A stretch of DNA of 64,000 nucleotides, taken from Saprospiraceae bacterium (GTDB lineage: Bacteria > Bacteroidota > Bacteroidia > Chitinophagales > Saprospiraceae). Shown in pieces: positions 15,853-24,687 of the stretch. The position numbers were made by a program, and so were the translations under genes. The notes beneath the pieces are model-generated. The model was not told the DNA's origin and made no database searches. It saw only the letters and a list, made by a program, of their open reading frames with translations. Position 1 is the stretch's first letter, and each line of letters starts with the position of its first letter. Location of the stretch: positions 116,120-180,119 of the forward strand of contig JAHDGJ010000002.1 in the NCBI GenBank assembly GCA_020627705.1. The letters are read 5' to 3'.

Positions 15853-16704
15853 TCATTTATTTTTCAAAATAATATTATCAATTAGACGAATCTCTCCGCT
15901 CCACACGGCAACACAAGCCACAACATAGCTATGGCTTGACATTTTTCGAATGTTTTTAAGGGTTTTGCCATTGACAATCGATACATATTCTGGTTTAAAT
16001 CCTGGGATTTCTAATTTTTTTAGGGCACGAGATTTTAACTCTCCCACGGAATATTTGTTTCTATTTCTTTTTAGCCAAAGAAGTGTTTTATTAATTATTT
16101 GCGCTTCATCCCGTTGTTTTTTAGTTAGTCTCTCATTTCTAGAGCTTCTGGCCAGACCATTTTTTTCTCGAATGATGTCACAAACAACCAGCTTAACATT
16201 CAATTTGAGATTATTAATCATTTGTTGAATGATGGTAAATTGTTGAAAATCTTTTTGACCCATATAAAGCCTATCAGGTGTTACAATATCCAAAAGGCGG
16301 TGGACTACTTGACAAACGCCTTCAAAATGTCCAGGTCTAAATTTGCCTTCCATGCGCGTATCGAGTCCATTTAGATCTATACTGAGCGTGTTTTTTTTAC
16401 CTTTTGGGTAGACTTCTTTTTCTGAAGGGGCAAATAAAATATCCAGTTTAGCCTTTTTTAGAAGTTCGCTGTCCTTTTTTAGTGTTCGAGGGTATTTTTT
16501 GAGGTCTTTGGCATCGTTGAATTGGGTCGGGTTGACAAAAACGCTCACCACACCTACATCGTTTTCTTTAAGCATTCTCTTAACCAGTTGTAAATGCCCA
16601 TTGTGAAGGGCACCCATAGTAGGAGTAAAACCGATGCTTTTTCCTTGTTTTTTGAGTTTTTTTAATTCCTTTTGAAGTTGGTTTACCGATTTGATGATTT
16701 TCAT
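15853..16704 (-). CDS. panC: Pantoate--beta-alanine ligase
   Basis: ATP-dependent condensation of pantoate and beta-alanine to pantothenate in the cytoplasm. From the ATG at 16704 (MKIIKSVNQLQKELKKLKKQ) it has 283 residues. The HxGH-type site is GFTPTMGALHNGHLQLVKRM, followed by SVFVNPTQFNDAKDLKKYPR, GKFRPGHFEGVCQVVHRLLD, LYMGQKDFQQFTII and the KMSKS-like loop ARSSRNERLT. Its start overlaps the stop of the GH113-like gene by four bases (ATGA), indicating translational coupling. Confidence 0.97.
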   Translation of the reverse strand: MKIIKSVNQLQKELKKLKKQGKSIGFTPTMGALHNGHLQLVKRMLKENDVGVVSVFVNPTQFNDAKDLKKYPRTLKKDSELLKKAKLDILFAPSEKEVYPKGKKNTLSIDLNGLDTRMEGKFRPGHFEGVCQVVHRLLDIVTPDRLYMGQKDFQQFTIIQQMINNLKLNVKLVVCDIIREKNGLARSSRNERLTKKQRDEAQIINKTLLWLKRNRNKYSVGELKSRALKKLEIPGFKPEYVSIVNGKTLKNIRKMSSHSYVVACVAVWSGEIRLIDNIILKNK

Positions 16705-17726
16705 TCGTTGTGGTTTGTGTCTTTTGAGAACCAAGTACTGATTGTTTTTTGTGCCTTTTTTCCTTGTGGGGTATAATCACGTTCGGGGTAGCCCTCATGG
16801 CCTTTCATTTCTGGAAACCATTTCCACAAAAAGCCACCTGACCAAAAAGATTCTTCCCAAAAAGTGGTATACAGCGCATCTAAAGCCATGGCTTGATCTG
16901 ATTCATTAATCGCTAATTGGTTAATTTTTTTTTCTAATTCCCAGGTTTTACCATAACAACCATCCACGCTTAAATATCCGTATTCAGTAAAAAGGATTTG
17001 CTTTTGCTTAAATAATGAAAAATTTAGAAGCTCCTTCTTGGTCTTTTTCCAAGCATTCAATAAGTCTGACTTTGTAGCGTTCTCATCTTTGAACGGGAAG
17101 TATCCGCTGATCCCAATATAATCTAATTGATCCCAAAAGGTCACATTGTTGTAATCATCCCAATTGGCTGAATAGGTCAATTTGCCCGAATAAATCTCTT
17201 TTATTTTTTTGATCAAAGTTTTCCAAAAGGCCTTTCTCTTTTTAACAGCGATTCTATATTCAGTCCCAATGCAAAGCATTTCAACACCAGTTTCCTCCGC
17301 TATTCTAGCATAGCTAAGAATATAATTTTGGTAACTTTTTTCCCATTTCTTCCAAGAAGGCTCATCCGCGCATTTAAATTCACCTACCCAAGAATTGTGA
17401 ATATATACCTGGGGTTTCAACATGACTTTTAACTCGTGTTTTTTGGCCAGACGTATACATTCTCTAATGCCTTCTTCTTTTTCTCCCCACCATTGTCTAT
17501 CTAGGTTAAATAAAACCTCAGAGTCATTATTACGGCTAAAGCCATATGGCACTAAAGCGATCCAGTTTGCATTTAGGGCTTTAATTTCTTCAAACGGATC
17601 TGATTCAAATGCTTGCGGAGGGGCAACTACAGTGATCCCTTTTATGGGTTGGGTTTTTTGGGCAAAGCCAAAGCCACAACTTATAAGTAGGAAAAAGAGC
17701 AGAAATACATTTCTTTTTAAAAACAT
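16701..17726 (-). CDS. Secreted GH113-like glycoside hydrolase
   Basis: 341-residue TIM-barrel hydrolase from an ATG at 17726 with a signal peptide (MFLKRNVFLLFFLLISCGFG to FAQ). Motifs match the GH113 mannanase-like family: WIALVPYGFSRN, QWWGEKEEGIRECIRLAKKH, KPQVYIHNSWVGEF, a likely acid/base Glu156 in CIGTEYR and a likely nucleophile Glu248 in LFTEYGY, and WKWFPEMKG. The natural substrate is uncertain, because many Bacteroidota members sit outside sugar-utilisation clusters, as here next to panC. It is divergent from the DRTGG ATPase gene, with 48 bases between starts. Confidence 0.82.
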   Translation of the reverse strand: MFLKRNVFLLFFLLISCGFGFAQKTQPIKGITVVAPPQAFESDPFEEIKALNANWIALVPYGFSRNNDSEVLFNLDRQWWGEKEEGIRECIRLAKKHELKVMLKPQVYIHNSWVGEFKCADEPSWKKWEKSYQNYILSYARIAEETGVEMLCIGTEYRIAVKKRKAFWKTLIKKIKEIYSGKLTYSANWDDYNNVTFWDQLDYIGISGYFPFKDENATKSDLLNAWKKTKKELLNFSLFKQKQILFTEYGYLSVDGCYGKTWELEKKINQLAINESDQAMALDALYTTFWEESFWSGGFLWKWFPEMKGHEGYPERDYTPQGKKAQKTISTWFSKDTNHNE

Positions 17727-17774
17727 AAAAGCAAAGGTAAATGGGATTTGATAGAGAATACTTATTTTTCTCGC

Positions 17775-18881
17775 ATGGAAAATAAATCTAAGAGTCTTTA
17801 CATCGCAGCTACAAGTCAACATATAGGAAAGACGACTTCAACCCTTGGGTTGGTATCAGCTATTCGATCCAAAGGGATTGATGTGGGGTATTGCAAACCC
17901 GTCGGCCAGAAATTTTTAGATATAAACAACTTAAGGGTGGACAAGGATACCGTCTTATTTGCGGATTTGTTGGATTTTGAAGTGATCCCAGAAATACATA
18001 GTCCAATAATTTTAGGTGCGGGTGCAACAGAAAAGATCCTGGATAAAGATTTTGATTTTGATCCAGAGCAAGTTTTACTCAATGCAAAGAAAACACTAGA
18101 ATCCAATCATGACTTTGTTATTTATGAGGGGACTGGCCATCCTGGGGTTGGAAGTATTGCAGGTCTGTCCAACGCCAAGGTTGCTAAATTGATGGGTGCA
18201 AAAGTAATAATGGTTGTGGAAGGAGGTATAGGCTCCACTATAGATATGTTAAATATGACCACTTCTTTATTTAGAGAAGAAGGAGTCGAAATTTTAGGAG
18301 TAATCGTTAATAAGGTCCGGCCTGATAAACTAGAAAAAGTTCGAAAATATTTGTCCTTGTGGTTCGAAAGAGCAAATCTAAAATTACTTGGAGTAGTACC
18401 CTATGATCCTAGTCTGGCTTATCCTCTTATTCTATCTATTTCAAAAGCGATCAATGGGAAGATTACGCACAACATAGAAAATTTGGATAACCGAGTGGCA
18501 AATATTATTGCAGGATCAGTTATTGATTACGAAAAAGTTAGAAATAAGGAAGATTTACTTCTTGTGGTAAGTAATCGAGGAGTGGCCGAAGCTATTTCCA
18601 AAATCAACATTATATCTGACACGGCCGAAAAAATTAAATCTCCGTTAGCCGGTATCGTGGTCACGGGGGAAGGCGAATTGGACGAATCCGTAGTGGATTA
18701 CGTAAATACACACAAAGTGCCTTTAATCAGAACAGACCTCGATACATATGGTAGCGTAATTAAAATTTCAAGAATCGAAGTAAAAATAAATAGAAACACT
18801 CCTTGGAAAGTGAGACGAGCCATAGAATTGATTGAAGAAAACCTTGATTTAAGTACGATTTTACCTGACCAAAAATTTTAA
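17775..18881 (+). CDS. AAA/dethiobiotin-synthetase-like ATPase with DRTGG domain
   Basis: 368 residues from the ATG at 17775. The N-terminal half is a P-loop domain of the BioD/CobQ kind with the nucleotide loop TSQHIGKTTSTLGLVSAI, then GYCKPVGQKF and YEGTGHPGVGSIAGLSNAKV. The C-terminal half is a DRTGG domain (PLAGIVVTGEGELDESVVDY). The same two domains form the N-terminus of the long type of phosphate acetyltransferase (Pta), but here they stand alone without the catalytic part. A regulatory link to acetate metabolism is possible but not shown. The gene is monocistronic, ending at the terminator 18947-18986. Confidence 0.8.
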   Translation: MENKSKSLYIAATSQHIGKTTSTLGLVSAIRSKGIDVGYCKPVGQKFLDINNLRVDKDTVLFADLLDFEVIPEIHSPIILGAGATEKILDKDFDFDPEQVLLNAKKTLESNHDFVIYEGTGHPGVGSIAGLSNAKVAKLMGAKVIMVVEGGIGSTIDMLNMTTSLFREEGVEILGVIVNKVRPDKLEKVRKYLSLWFERANLKLLGVVPYDPSLAYPLILSISKAINGKITHNIENLDNRVANIIAGSVIDYEKVRNKEDLLLVVSNRGVAEAISKINIISDTAEKIKSPLAGIVVTGEGELDESVVDYVNTHKVPLIRTDLDTYGSVIKISRIEVKINRNTPWKVRRAIELIEENLDLSTILPDQKF

Positions 18882-18946
18882 CATTTCAATGTGTGACCTT
18901 CTTAAAAATAACTGTCTACATAGTGGAAGTTGTTCTATAATGATGG

Positions 18947-18986
18947 GCTAGCGCGAAAGTTTATTCTTAGTGCTAGCTTTTTTTTT
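18947..18986 (+). terminator. Rho-independent terminator
   Basis: GCTAGCGC (18947-18954) pairs with GTGCTAGC (18970-18977; one G-T pair), followed by nine T residues. It ends the DRTGG ATPase transcript just before the convergent DUF4920 gene. Confidence 0.85.
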
Positions 18987-18987
18987 G

Positions 18988-19482
18988 CTACTTCAGGATG
19001 ACCCCATCCGCTAAGAACTTCAATTCCTCCATAGGCTCAGTAATTTGAGCTATTTCTTCAGGTGATTTTCCTTCATCTTCTGCATAATGTCTCAGTTCGT
19101 CCACGCTTGTAATTTCTCGATATGCTTTTCCACGCATGATAGCCGTTTGTCCTGCACATTCTAACGGCATAAAAAATCCGTAATCTTTAAATTTTACAAA
19201 CATGGGTTCTGCCTCAGCGTTTGTTTCTGAAACGACATTCATCCAACAGCCTTTTACTTGGCAAACGCCCTCAATTTTCCCTACTACTTTGGCTTCCACC
19301 GAATCCATGGTTTCCATTTTTACAAGCAATTCGTCGTACCCGATCGTACCTTGATCATTTATTTCAGCTCCAAAATATTTGTAACCTTTAGTATCATCCA
19401 CTTTGGTTGGGGTGGCTTTCTGCTTACATGCAAACAGACTAAGCGCTACTAATCCAATAAAAAGGGTTTTGATTTTATACAT
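18988..19482 (-). CDS. DUF4920 lipoprotein
   Basis: 164-residue lipoprotein (MYKIKTLFIGLVALSLFACK, Cys 19) followed by a short linker and the DUF4920 domain. Landmarks are YKYFGAEINDQGTIGYDELL, EGVCQVKGCWMNVVSE with a conserved Cys pair (CxxxxC), and DYGFFMPLECAGQTAIMRGK. It resembles small OB-like periplasmic domains with a possible metal or redox role; the family function is unknown. A TAACTTTG element lies at 19534-19527 on the minus strand. The gene stands alone, convergent with the gene before it. Confidence 0.85.
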   Translation of the reverse strand: MYKIKTLFIGLVALSLFACKQKATPTKVDDTKGYKYFGAEINDQGTIGYDELLVKMETMDSVEAKVVGKIEGVCQVKGCWMNVVSETNAEAEPMFVKFKDYGFFMPLECAGQTAIMRGKAYREITSVDELRHYAEDEGKSPEEIAQITEPMEELKFLADGVILK

Positions 19483-19623
19483 TTTAATTTATTTAATGGG
19501 TTGTGTGACAATATTTCATGAATAAACAAAGTTATAGAGATCAATTCCTAATTTATAATTTTCCCACTATGGATAGACGATACTCATTGGATTCTAATTT
19601 CTTAAACCTAAAATCGAAGAATC

Positions 19624-21240
19624 ATGAGGATTGTCTTAATTATTTTATTTATTGTAAGCGTATTTGATCTTTCTGCACAATGTCTTAAAGGAGATTGTTC
19701 TAATGGCAAAGGAAGATACAAATTTGAAAACGGCTCCATTTATTTTGGTCAATTTAAGCAAGGTCAGTTGCATGGTAAGGGTACTATGAAGTACGCTTCT
19801 GGTGATGTCTATACTGGCAATTGGGTGGACAACAAACGGCATGGGGGTGGCAAGTTTGTTCGCGCAAATGGTAATACATACGAGGGCAAGTTTGAGAACA
19901 ACAAACTCAATGGAAAGGGCAGACTCATTTATGCGTCAAATGATAGAATCGTAGGATTTTTTGTAGACAATGTGCCTCAAGGAGAAGGAAAAATATTCTA
20001 TCGAAACGGCAATGTTTATGAAGGAGAAATAGAAGCTGGCAAAATGCATGGATTTGGATCTATGAGATATAAAAATGGAGATCATTACCGTGGAGGGTGG
20101 AAGAAAAACAAAAAGCACGGCAAAGGCTTTTTTCAATGGGCTTCTGGTAAACACATAGTTGGGGTCTGGGTTGATGGTAAGAGAGATAAAACAGCCAAAG
20201 TAGACAGCAACGAAATTGATTTTGGACACCAAGAACCCAAAGGCAGGAAAAAAGTCTATGTTTTTCGATATGGCGATGGGACTCGATATGAAGGAGAAAT
20301 GAACAACGGCCAACCAGAAGGAGAGGGGGTTGTATATTATAGTTCGGGTGATAAATATATCGGAGGATGGAGAAACCATGCACCTCACGGAAAAGGCATA
20401 ATGCATTTTGCAAATGGGTTTAAATATGCGACAGAGTGGAACAATGGGGTTCCGGGTAAAGCCATGTTTGATAATTCGGATCAAATAGAAAGAAAAAACT
20501 ACGCGGTTTTAGAAGAGTCTGAAGATGTTAATATTTACGCAATGATTGTGGGTGTATCTTCTTATAATCATATGCCTTCCTTGCGTTTTACCGATGATGA
20601 CGCCTATCAATTTTATGCTTTTCTTAAAAGCCCCGAGGGTGGAGCTGTTCCAGACGAACGCATTAGTCTACTTATAGATGATGCAGCTACAAAACGAAAC
20701 ATCTTAAACGAAATGGAGTCTTTGTTTCGTAAAGCTGATAAAAACGATGTGGTCTTAATGTATTACAGCGGCCATGGACTCCAAGGTTCTTTTGTGCCGC
20801 ATGATTATGATGGGTATAATAATACTATAGCCCATCAAGACATCTTAACCATTTTTGATAATTCTCCTGCCAAACACAAGATTTGTATCGCCGACGCTTG
20901 TCATTCTGGAAGTTTATATGCTTCACGTGGCAGTTTGGGAACGGCTCTTCAAGATTACTATCAGGGATTTGAAAATGCGAGTTCTGGTACCGCATTGTTG
21001 TTGTCTTCAAAAAGAGAAGAAGTGTCCTTGGAGTACTCCGGGTTGCGTCAAGGAGTATTTAGTCATTACTTGATTAGAGGACTTAAAGGAGAGGCAAATG
21101 TCAATGAGGATAAGCAAGTGTCGGTATCCGAATTGTTTCAGTTCGTATCACAAAGAGTGAGGGAATATACCGCCTTTAATCAAAACCCTAACTTATCTGG
21201 AGATTTTGATCCTCAAATGCCTTTGGCAATGGTGAGATAG
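19624..21240 (+). CDS. Secreted MORN-repeat protein with C-terminal caspase domain
   Basis: 538 residues in three parts. Residues 1-19 form a signal peptide (MRIVLIILFIVSVFDLSAQ). Residues about 35-290 hold nine or ten MORN repeats of about 23 residues, for example DVYTGNWVDNKRHGGGKFVR, NVYEGEIEAGKMHGFGSMRY and DKYIGGWRNHAPHGKGIMHF, with a 30-residue break after the seventh. Residues about 300-538 form a peptidase C14 (metacaspase-like) domain starting IYAMIVGVSSYNHMPSLRFT, with His384 in YYSGHGLQG and Cys426 in IADACHSGS, so the catalytic dyad is intact. The signal peptide places it in the periplasm or outside. Function unknown; MORN units may bind lipid or wall, or hold the protease. No partner gene is adjacent. 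Confidence 0.9.
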   Translation: MRIVLIILFIVSVFDLSAQCLKGDCSNGKGRYKFENGSIYFGQFKQGQLHGKGTMKYASGDVYTGNWVDNKRHGGGKFVRANGNTYEGKFENNKLNGKGRLIYASNDRIVGFFVDNVPQGEGKIFYRNGNVYEGEIEAGKMHGFGSMRYKNGDHYRGGWKKNKKHGKGFFQWASGKHIVGVWVDGKRDKTAKVDSNEIDFGHQEPKGRKKVYVFRYGDGTRYEGEMNNGQPEGEGVVYYSSGDKYIGGWRNHAPHGKGIMHFANGFKYATEWNNGVPGKAMFDNSDQIERKNYAVLEESEDVNIYAMIVGVSSYNHMPSLRFTDDDAYQFYAFLKSPEGGAVPDERISLLIDDAATKRNILNEMESLFRKADKNDVVLMYYSGHGLQGSFVPHDYDGYNNTIAHQDILTIFDNSPAKHKICIADACHSGSLYASRGSLGTALQDYYQGFENASSGTALLLSSKREEVSLEYSGLRQGVFSHYLIRGLKGEANVNEDKQVSVSELFQFVSQRVREYTAFNQNPNLSGDFDPQMPLAMVR

Positions 21241-21248
21241 GGGATTTC

Positions 21249-21278
21249 TTGCATTTTCAAGTTATTGGACTATCTTTG
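21249..21278 (+). promoter_or_regulatory. Predicted promoter of rpsF-rpsR-rplI
   Basis: TTG at 21249-21251 and TATCTTTG at 21271-21278 are separated by 19 bases, matching the Bacteroidota -33/-7 pattern. CAGTCC follows directly. The leader to the rpsF ATG would be about 45 bases. Confidence 0.65.
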
Positions 21279-21327
21279 CAGTCCTTTTTAACAGAAGGCT
21301 ACATTTTTATTAAACTTTATAGATTAA

Positions 21328-22080
21328 ATGCTTAATTACGAAGTGACTTTTATCGCCGATCCCGTTCTGTCAGGTGATGAAATGAAAAAGACAGTTCAGG
21401 CTTATTCAGATATGCTAACCAAAGAAGGTTGTAGCATTACGAACTCAGACAATGTCGGCCTGCGACAACTAGCTTACCCTATTAACAAGAAGAACTCAGG
21501 AATTTATCATTGCATAGAATTCTCAACAGAATCTGGGCACATCGTTCCGTCAATGGAACTTGCACTCAGAAGGGACGAGAGAATAATGAGATTTCTAACA
21601 GTTAGACTTGATAGACACGGGGTAAAGTACAATGCGGACAAAAGAGCCGGAAAGATTGGAAAAAGTAAGAAGACCGTTGAAAGAGAAGAGGAAAAGAAGA
21701 AAGAGCAACTAAAGGAAACTAGAGTTCCTGTTGCTGCGAGGAAAACAGCAGAACAAGCTGCTCCTCCAGCACCAGCTGCTGCGCCTACACCTTCTACTCC
21801 TGTTGCTGAAGCGGCGGATTTAACAAAGATCGAAGGTATTGGACCAAAAGCTGCAGAGGTTTTGGTTGCTGCTGGAGTAGTGAGCTACACAGATTTAAAA
21901 TCGAAATCTGCGGATGAAATTAAAGCCATCCTAGATGCTTCTGATGCTCAATTATCTCATCTCGATCCATCCACTTGGTCAAAACAAGCAGAGTATGCCG
22001 CCAATGGCGAATGGGATGCTTTGAAAAAATGGCAAGATGAGTTGGATGGAGGCAAAGTAAGCTCTTCAGAAGAAGAGTAA
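21328..22080 (+). CDS. rpsF: 30S ribosomal protein S6 with helix-hairpin-helix extension
   Basis: Residues 1 to about 105 are a standard S6, which binds 16S rRNA with S18 in the platform: MLNYEVTFIADPVLSGDEMK, LRQLAYPINKKNSGIYHCIE, LRRDERIMRFLTVRLDRHGV. A Lys/Glu tract and an Ala/Pro-rich linker (about 110-160) lead to an extra domain at about 163-250: DLTKIEGIGPKAAEVLVAAG, SYTDLKSKSADEIKAILDA, EWDALKKWQDELDGGK. This is a helix-hairpin-helix domain of the kind found appended to L21 and other proteins in some Bacteroidota. Total 250 residues, versus about 95-130 for normal S6. It is first in the rpsF-rpsR-rplI operon. Confidence 0.95.
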   Translation: MLNYEVTFIADPVLSGDEMKKTVQAYSDMLTKEGCSITNSDNVGLRQLAYPINKKNSGIYHCIEFSTESGHIVPSMELALRRDERIMRFLTVRLDRHGVKYNADKRAGKIGKSKKTVEREEEKKKEQLKETRVPVAARKTAEQAAPPAPAAAPTPSTPVAEAADLTKIEGIGPKAAEVLVAAGVVSYTDLKSKSADEIKAILDASDAQLSHLDPSTWSKQAEYAANGEWDALKKWQDELDGGKVSSSEEE

Positions 22081-22104
22081 TTTCTTACTAATTAAAAATC
22101 CAAA

Positions 22105-22371
22105 ATGGCTAATAAAGAAGATATTAAATTTTTGAGTAACCCAAATATTGGAGGCGCTCAGAAGAAGTATTGTCGATTCAGAAAATTTGGAATCAGACAT
22201 ATTGATTATAAAGACCCAGATTTTTTATTGCAGTTTATTAACGAGCAAGGAAAAATTCTTCCAAGAAGAATCTCGGGTAATTCATTAAAGTATCAAAAGA
22301 AAGTTGCTGTGGCAATCAAAAGAGCTAGACATTTAGCGCTGCTGCCTTATGTAACCGACTTATTGAAATAA
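22105..22371 (+). CDS. rpsR: 30S ribosomal protein S18
   Basis: 88-residue basic protein that pairs with S6 in the small-subunit platform. Conserved parts are [40 protein letters not shown] and [18 protein letters not shown]. Length is normal. It lies 24 bases after rpsF and 10 bases before rplI in the usual operon order. Confidence 0.98.
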   Translation: MANKEDIKFLSNPNIGGAQKKYCRFRKFGIRHIDYKDPDFLLQFINEQGKILPRRISGNSLKYQKKVAVAIKRARHLALLPYVTDLLK

Positions 22372-22381
22372 ATTTTAGGCG

Positions 22382-22828
22382 ATGGACATTATACTTTTAA
22401 AAGACCTAGACAACGTTGGCTACAAGCACGATGTCGTTAAAGTCAAAAATGGCTACGGAAGAAATTATTTGATTCCACAGGGTATGGCTGTTATTGCCAA
22501 CGCAACCAATCGTAAAAAACTTGAAGGACTCAAAGCTGAGGAGGCAAGTAAAGAGGCTGCTCGAGTAGGTGAGTACAAAGAAATGGCTGAGAAGCTAAAA
22601 GGCCAAACAATAAAAATTGGCGTTAAAGCAGGTACTTCAGGTAAAATATTTGGTAGTGTAAACAACATCCAAATAGCTCAGGCGATCGAAGAACAATTGA
22701 ATATGGAGGTACATAGAAAGAAAATTTCTATGGAAGAATGGCCAAAGGAGATTGGTTCTTATACTGCGCAGATTGACTTCCACGAAGAAGTGCAATCTTC
22801 AATTGATTTCGAATTGATTCAGGAGTAA
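22382..22828 (+). CDS. rplI: 50S ribosomal protein L9
   Basis: 148-residue two-domain L9 at the base of the L1 stalk. The N-terminal rRNA-binding domain begins MDIILLKDLDNVGYKHDVVK and contains VKNGYGRNYLIPQGMAVIAN; a long helix (KEAARVGEYKEMAEKLKGQ) leads to the C-terminal domain (VKAGTSGKIFGSVNNIQIA). It is last in the operon and is ended by the hairpin at 22847-22882. Confidence 0.98.
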   Translation: MDIILLKDLDNVGYKHDVVKVKNGYGRNYLIPQGMAVIANATNRKKLEGLKAEEASKEAARVGEYKEMAEKLKGQTIKIGVKAGTSGKIFGSVNNIQIAQAIEEQLNMEVHRKKISMEEWPKEIGSYTAQIDFHEEVQSSIDFELIQE

Positions 22829-22846
22829 TCAATTAGACATAAATTC

Positions 22847-22882
22847 AAAAGGCAGCTCAATATGTTTGGGTTGCCTTTTTTT
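22847..22882 (+). terminator. Terminator after rplI
   Basis: AAAAGGCA (22847-22854) pairs with TGCCTTTT (22872-22879), followed by more T residues. The A tract on the other side means it may also serve the convergent YgjP-like gene. Confidence 0.82.
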
Positions 22883-22886
22883 ATTT

Positions 22887-23624
22887 CTAGAAATCACATG
22901 AAGCACCATGTACTTTCAACCACTTTTCTTTTTGTTTGTATTTGGGCATAACAGAAGAAACCAAATCCCAAAATTTCCTGGAGTGATTCATTTCAACCAA
23001 ATGTGCCAATTCGTGAACAATAACATAATCTCTTACGTCTTCAGGAGCAAGCAATAAACGCGTAGAAAAATTGAGGTTGGTCTTTGAAGAACATGAGCCC
23101 CAATTGCTCTTGTTGTATTTTAAATTGACAGATTTAAAAGATTTTTGAAAACTCAAGTCATTAATTTTTGATACCCGCTCAGTAAAAGAATCGCTAAAAA
23201 ATTTACCAAACAACCTACTTTGCAACTTTTGGATGACATCTTTTTCTTGAAAAGGATTTAAATCATTGGAGATTTTAAGTTCGATCTTATTGCCTCTAAT
23301 TTTGCCAGTATTGGTTTTTCGATTTTCGCGAGTGATGGTTATCTCAAACTGCTGATCATACACTGTTTTGTAAAAAACATCTGGATATCTAGCATTACTA
23401 AAACGAGAAAAAGCATTCGGATCTTTTAAAATAGTATCACGCAACCATTCCTTTGACTTTTCGATTTCCATTCGAACGAGGCCTGAGGGCATTAGTTTTG
23501 GCAGCCTCAGAAAAGCACCAGTTTTAGCTATAGATATCCTTACTGATCCTCTCCATTCTTTTATAATACTCAGAGGAATTGCATATTGGTCGAATTCAAA
23601 AAGAGTTTGTGACTTATTAGCCAT
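22887..23624 (-). CDS. YgjP-like metallopeptidase (DUF45/M48 type)
   Basis: 245 residues from the ATG at 23624. The zinc site is HELAHLVEMNHSRKFWDLVS near the end (HExxH plus a downstream His), preceded by YNKSNWGSCSSKTNLNFSTR, which is diagnostic for this family of putative cytoplasmic metal peptidases. No signal peptide. It overlaps the end of serC by eight bases on the same strand and is probably translated from that message. Substrates are unknown. Confidence 0.85.
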   Translation of the reverse strand: MANKSQTLFEFDQYAIPLSIIKEWRGSVRISIAKTGAFLRLPKLMPSGLVRMEIEKSKEWLRDTILKDPNAFSRFSNARYPDVFYKTVYDQQFEITITRENRKTNTGKIRGNKIELKISNDLNPFQEKDVIQKLQSRLFGKFFSDSFTERVSKINDLSFQKSFKSVNLKYNKSNWGSCSSKTNLNFSTRLLLAPEDVRDYVIVHELAHLVEMNHSRKFWDLVSSVMPKYKQKEKWLKVHGASCDF

Positions 23625-24687
23625 GCACCTTTTCAAAATTTTGCATTACATCAACTAAAGCCTGAACACTTTCTATGTCCATTGCATTGTACGTTGATGC
23701 TCTAAAACCTCCTACAGATCGGTGCCCTTTGATGCCCACAATGTTGGCTTTTTTCGCAGCATCTAAGAAAGCATCATTTAGTTTGTCATCATTCAATAAA
23801 AAGCACACATTCATTTTTGAACGATCTTCTTTTTCCACCGTACCATAAAACAAAGGATTTCGATCAATTTCGCCATACAGTAAGTTTGACTTCTCGGCAT
23901 TTCGCTTGACCATTGCCTCAATTCCTCCAAGCTTTTTTATCCAACGAAGAGTAAGAAGGCAAACATATACCGGAAACGTTGGAGGGGTATTAAACATTGA
24001 GTTTTTATCAATGTGTGTTTGATAATTTAACATAGTCGGTATCTCTCTTTCTACTTTACCAACAATGTCTTTTTTAACTATAGCCAGCGTTACTCCTGAT
24101 GGTCCAAGATTTTTTTGAGCTCCGGCATAGACCAAATCAAATTTTGAAATATCAAATGGTCGACTAAAAATATCTGAAGACATGTCACAAACCAAGCGTG
24201 ATTTATAGGTACCAAATTCTTGAATTTGCGTACCAGTAATGGTGTTATTACTGGTTAAATGCAAATATTTTAAGCCTTCAGGCTCCGCAAACCCTTTCGG
24301 CAAATAACTGAAGTTTTTATCCTTTGAGCTTGCAATTACCTCAACATTGCCAAAAATCTTGGCTTCTTTAATTGCTTTTGTCGACCAAGTCCCAGTGTCC
24401 ACGTATCCAGCAGTCTCATTGGCGTTTAATAAATTCATGGGAGCCATGTAGAATTGAGAACTTGCACCTCCCGTTAGGAATAATACCTTATAATCTGAGG
24501 GAACATTTAAAAGTTCGACAACCAGATTTTCTGCTTCTTCAAAAACTTCGGCGATGGGTTGCGAACGATGCGACATTTCCATTAAAGAAAGACCATCTTG
24601 ATATCGGAGTGCAGAGCTGCTTGCTTCAATCAACACATCTTGTGGAAGAATAGCAGGACCGGCAAAAAAATTGTGAGTTTTAGACAT
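23617..24687 (-). CDS. serC: Phosphoserine aminotransferase
   Basis: 356-residue PLP enzyme converting 3-phosphohydroxypyruvate and glutamate to phosphoserine in serine synthesis, also used in pyridoxine synthesis in some bacteria. It begins MSKTHNFFAGPAILPQDVL, with LFLTGGASSQFYMAPMNLL, SSDIFSRPFDISKFDLVYAG, the PLP lysine in GAQKNLGPSG, TPPTFPVYVCLLTLRWIKKL, and GHRSVGGFRASTYNAM. Length is typical. SerA is not next to it. The YgjP-like gene is coupled to its 3' end. Confidence 0.97.
   Translation of the reverse strand: MSKTHNFFAGPAILPQDVLIEASSSALRYQDGLSLMEMSHRSQPIAEVFEEAENLVVELLNVPSDYKVLFLTGGASSQFYMAPMNLLNANETAGYVDTGTWSTKAIKEAKIFGNVEVIASSKDKNFSYLPKGFAEPEGLKYLHLTSNNTITGTQIQEFGTYKSRLVCDMSSDIFSRPFDISKFDLVYAGAQKNLGPSGVTLAIVKKDIVGKVEREIPTMLNYQTHIDKNSMFNTPPTFPVYVCLLTLRWIKKLGGIEAMVKRNAEKSNLLYGEIDRNPLFYGTVEKEDRSKMNVCFLLNDDKLNDAFLDAAKKANIVGIKGHRSVGGFRASTYNAMDIESVQALVDVMQNFEKVHG

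Noticed and set aside
19645..20484. Minus-strand frames of 65-182 codons opposite the MORN region
   Set aside because: They are shadows of the plus-strand repeat protein, whose frame carries clear MORN and caspase motifs.
19624..21240. Caspase gene as an antiphage or cell-death module
   Set aside because: It has a signal peptide, and no effector, sensor or toxin gene is adjacent; a defence role is not supported.
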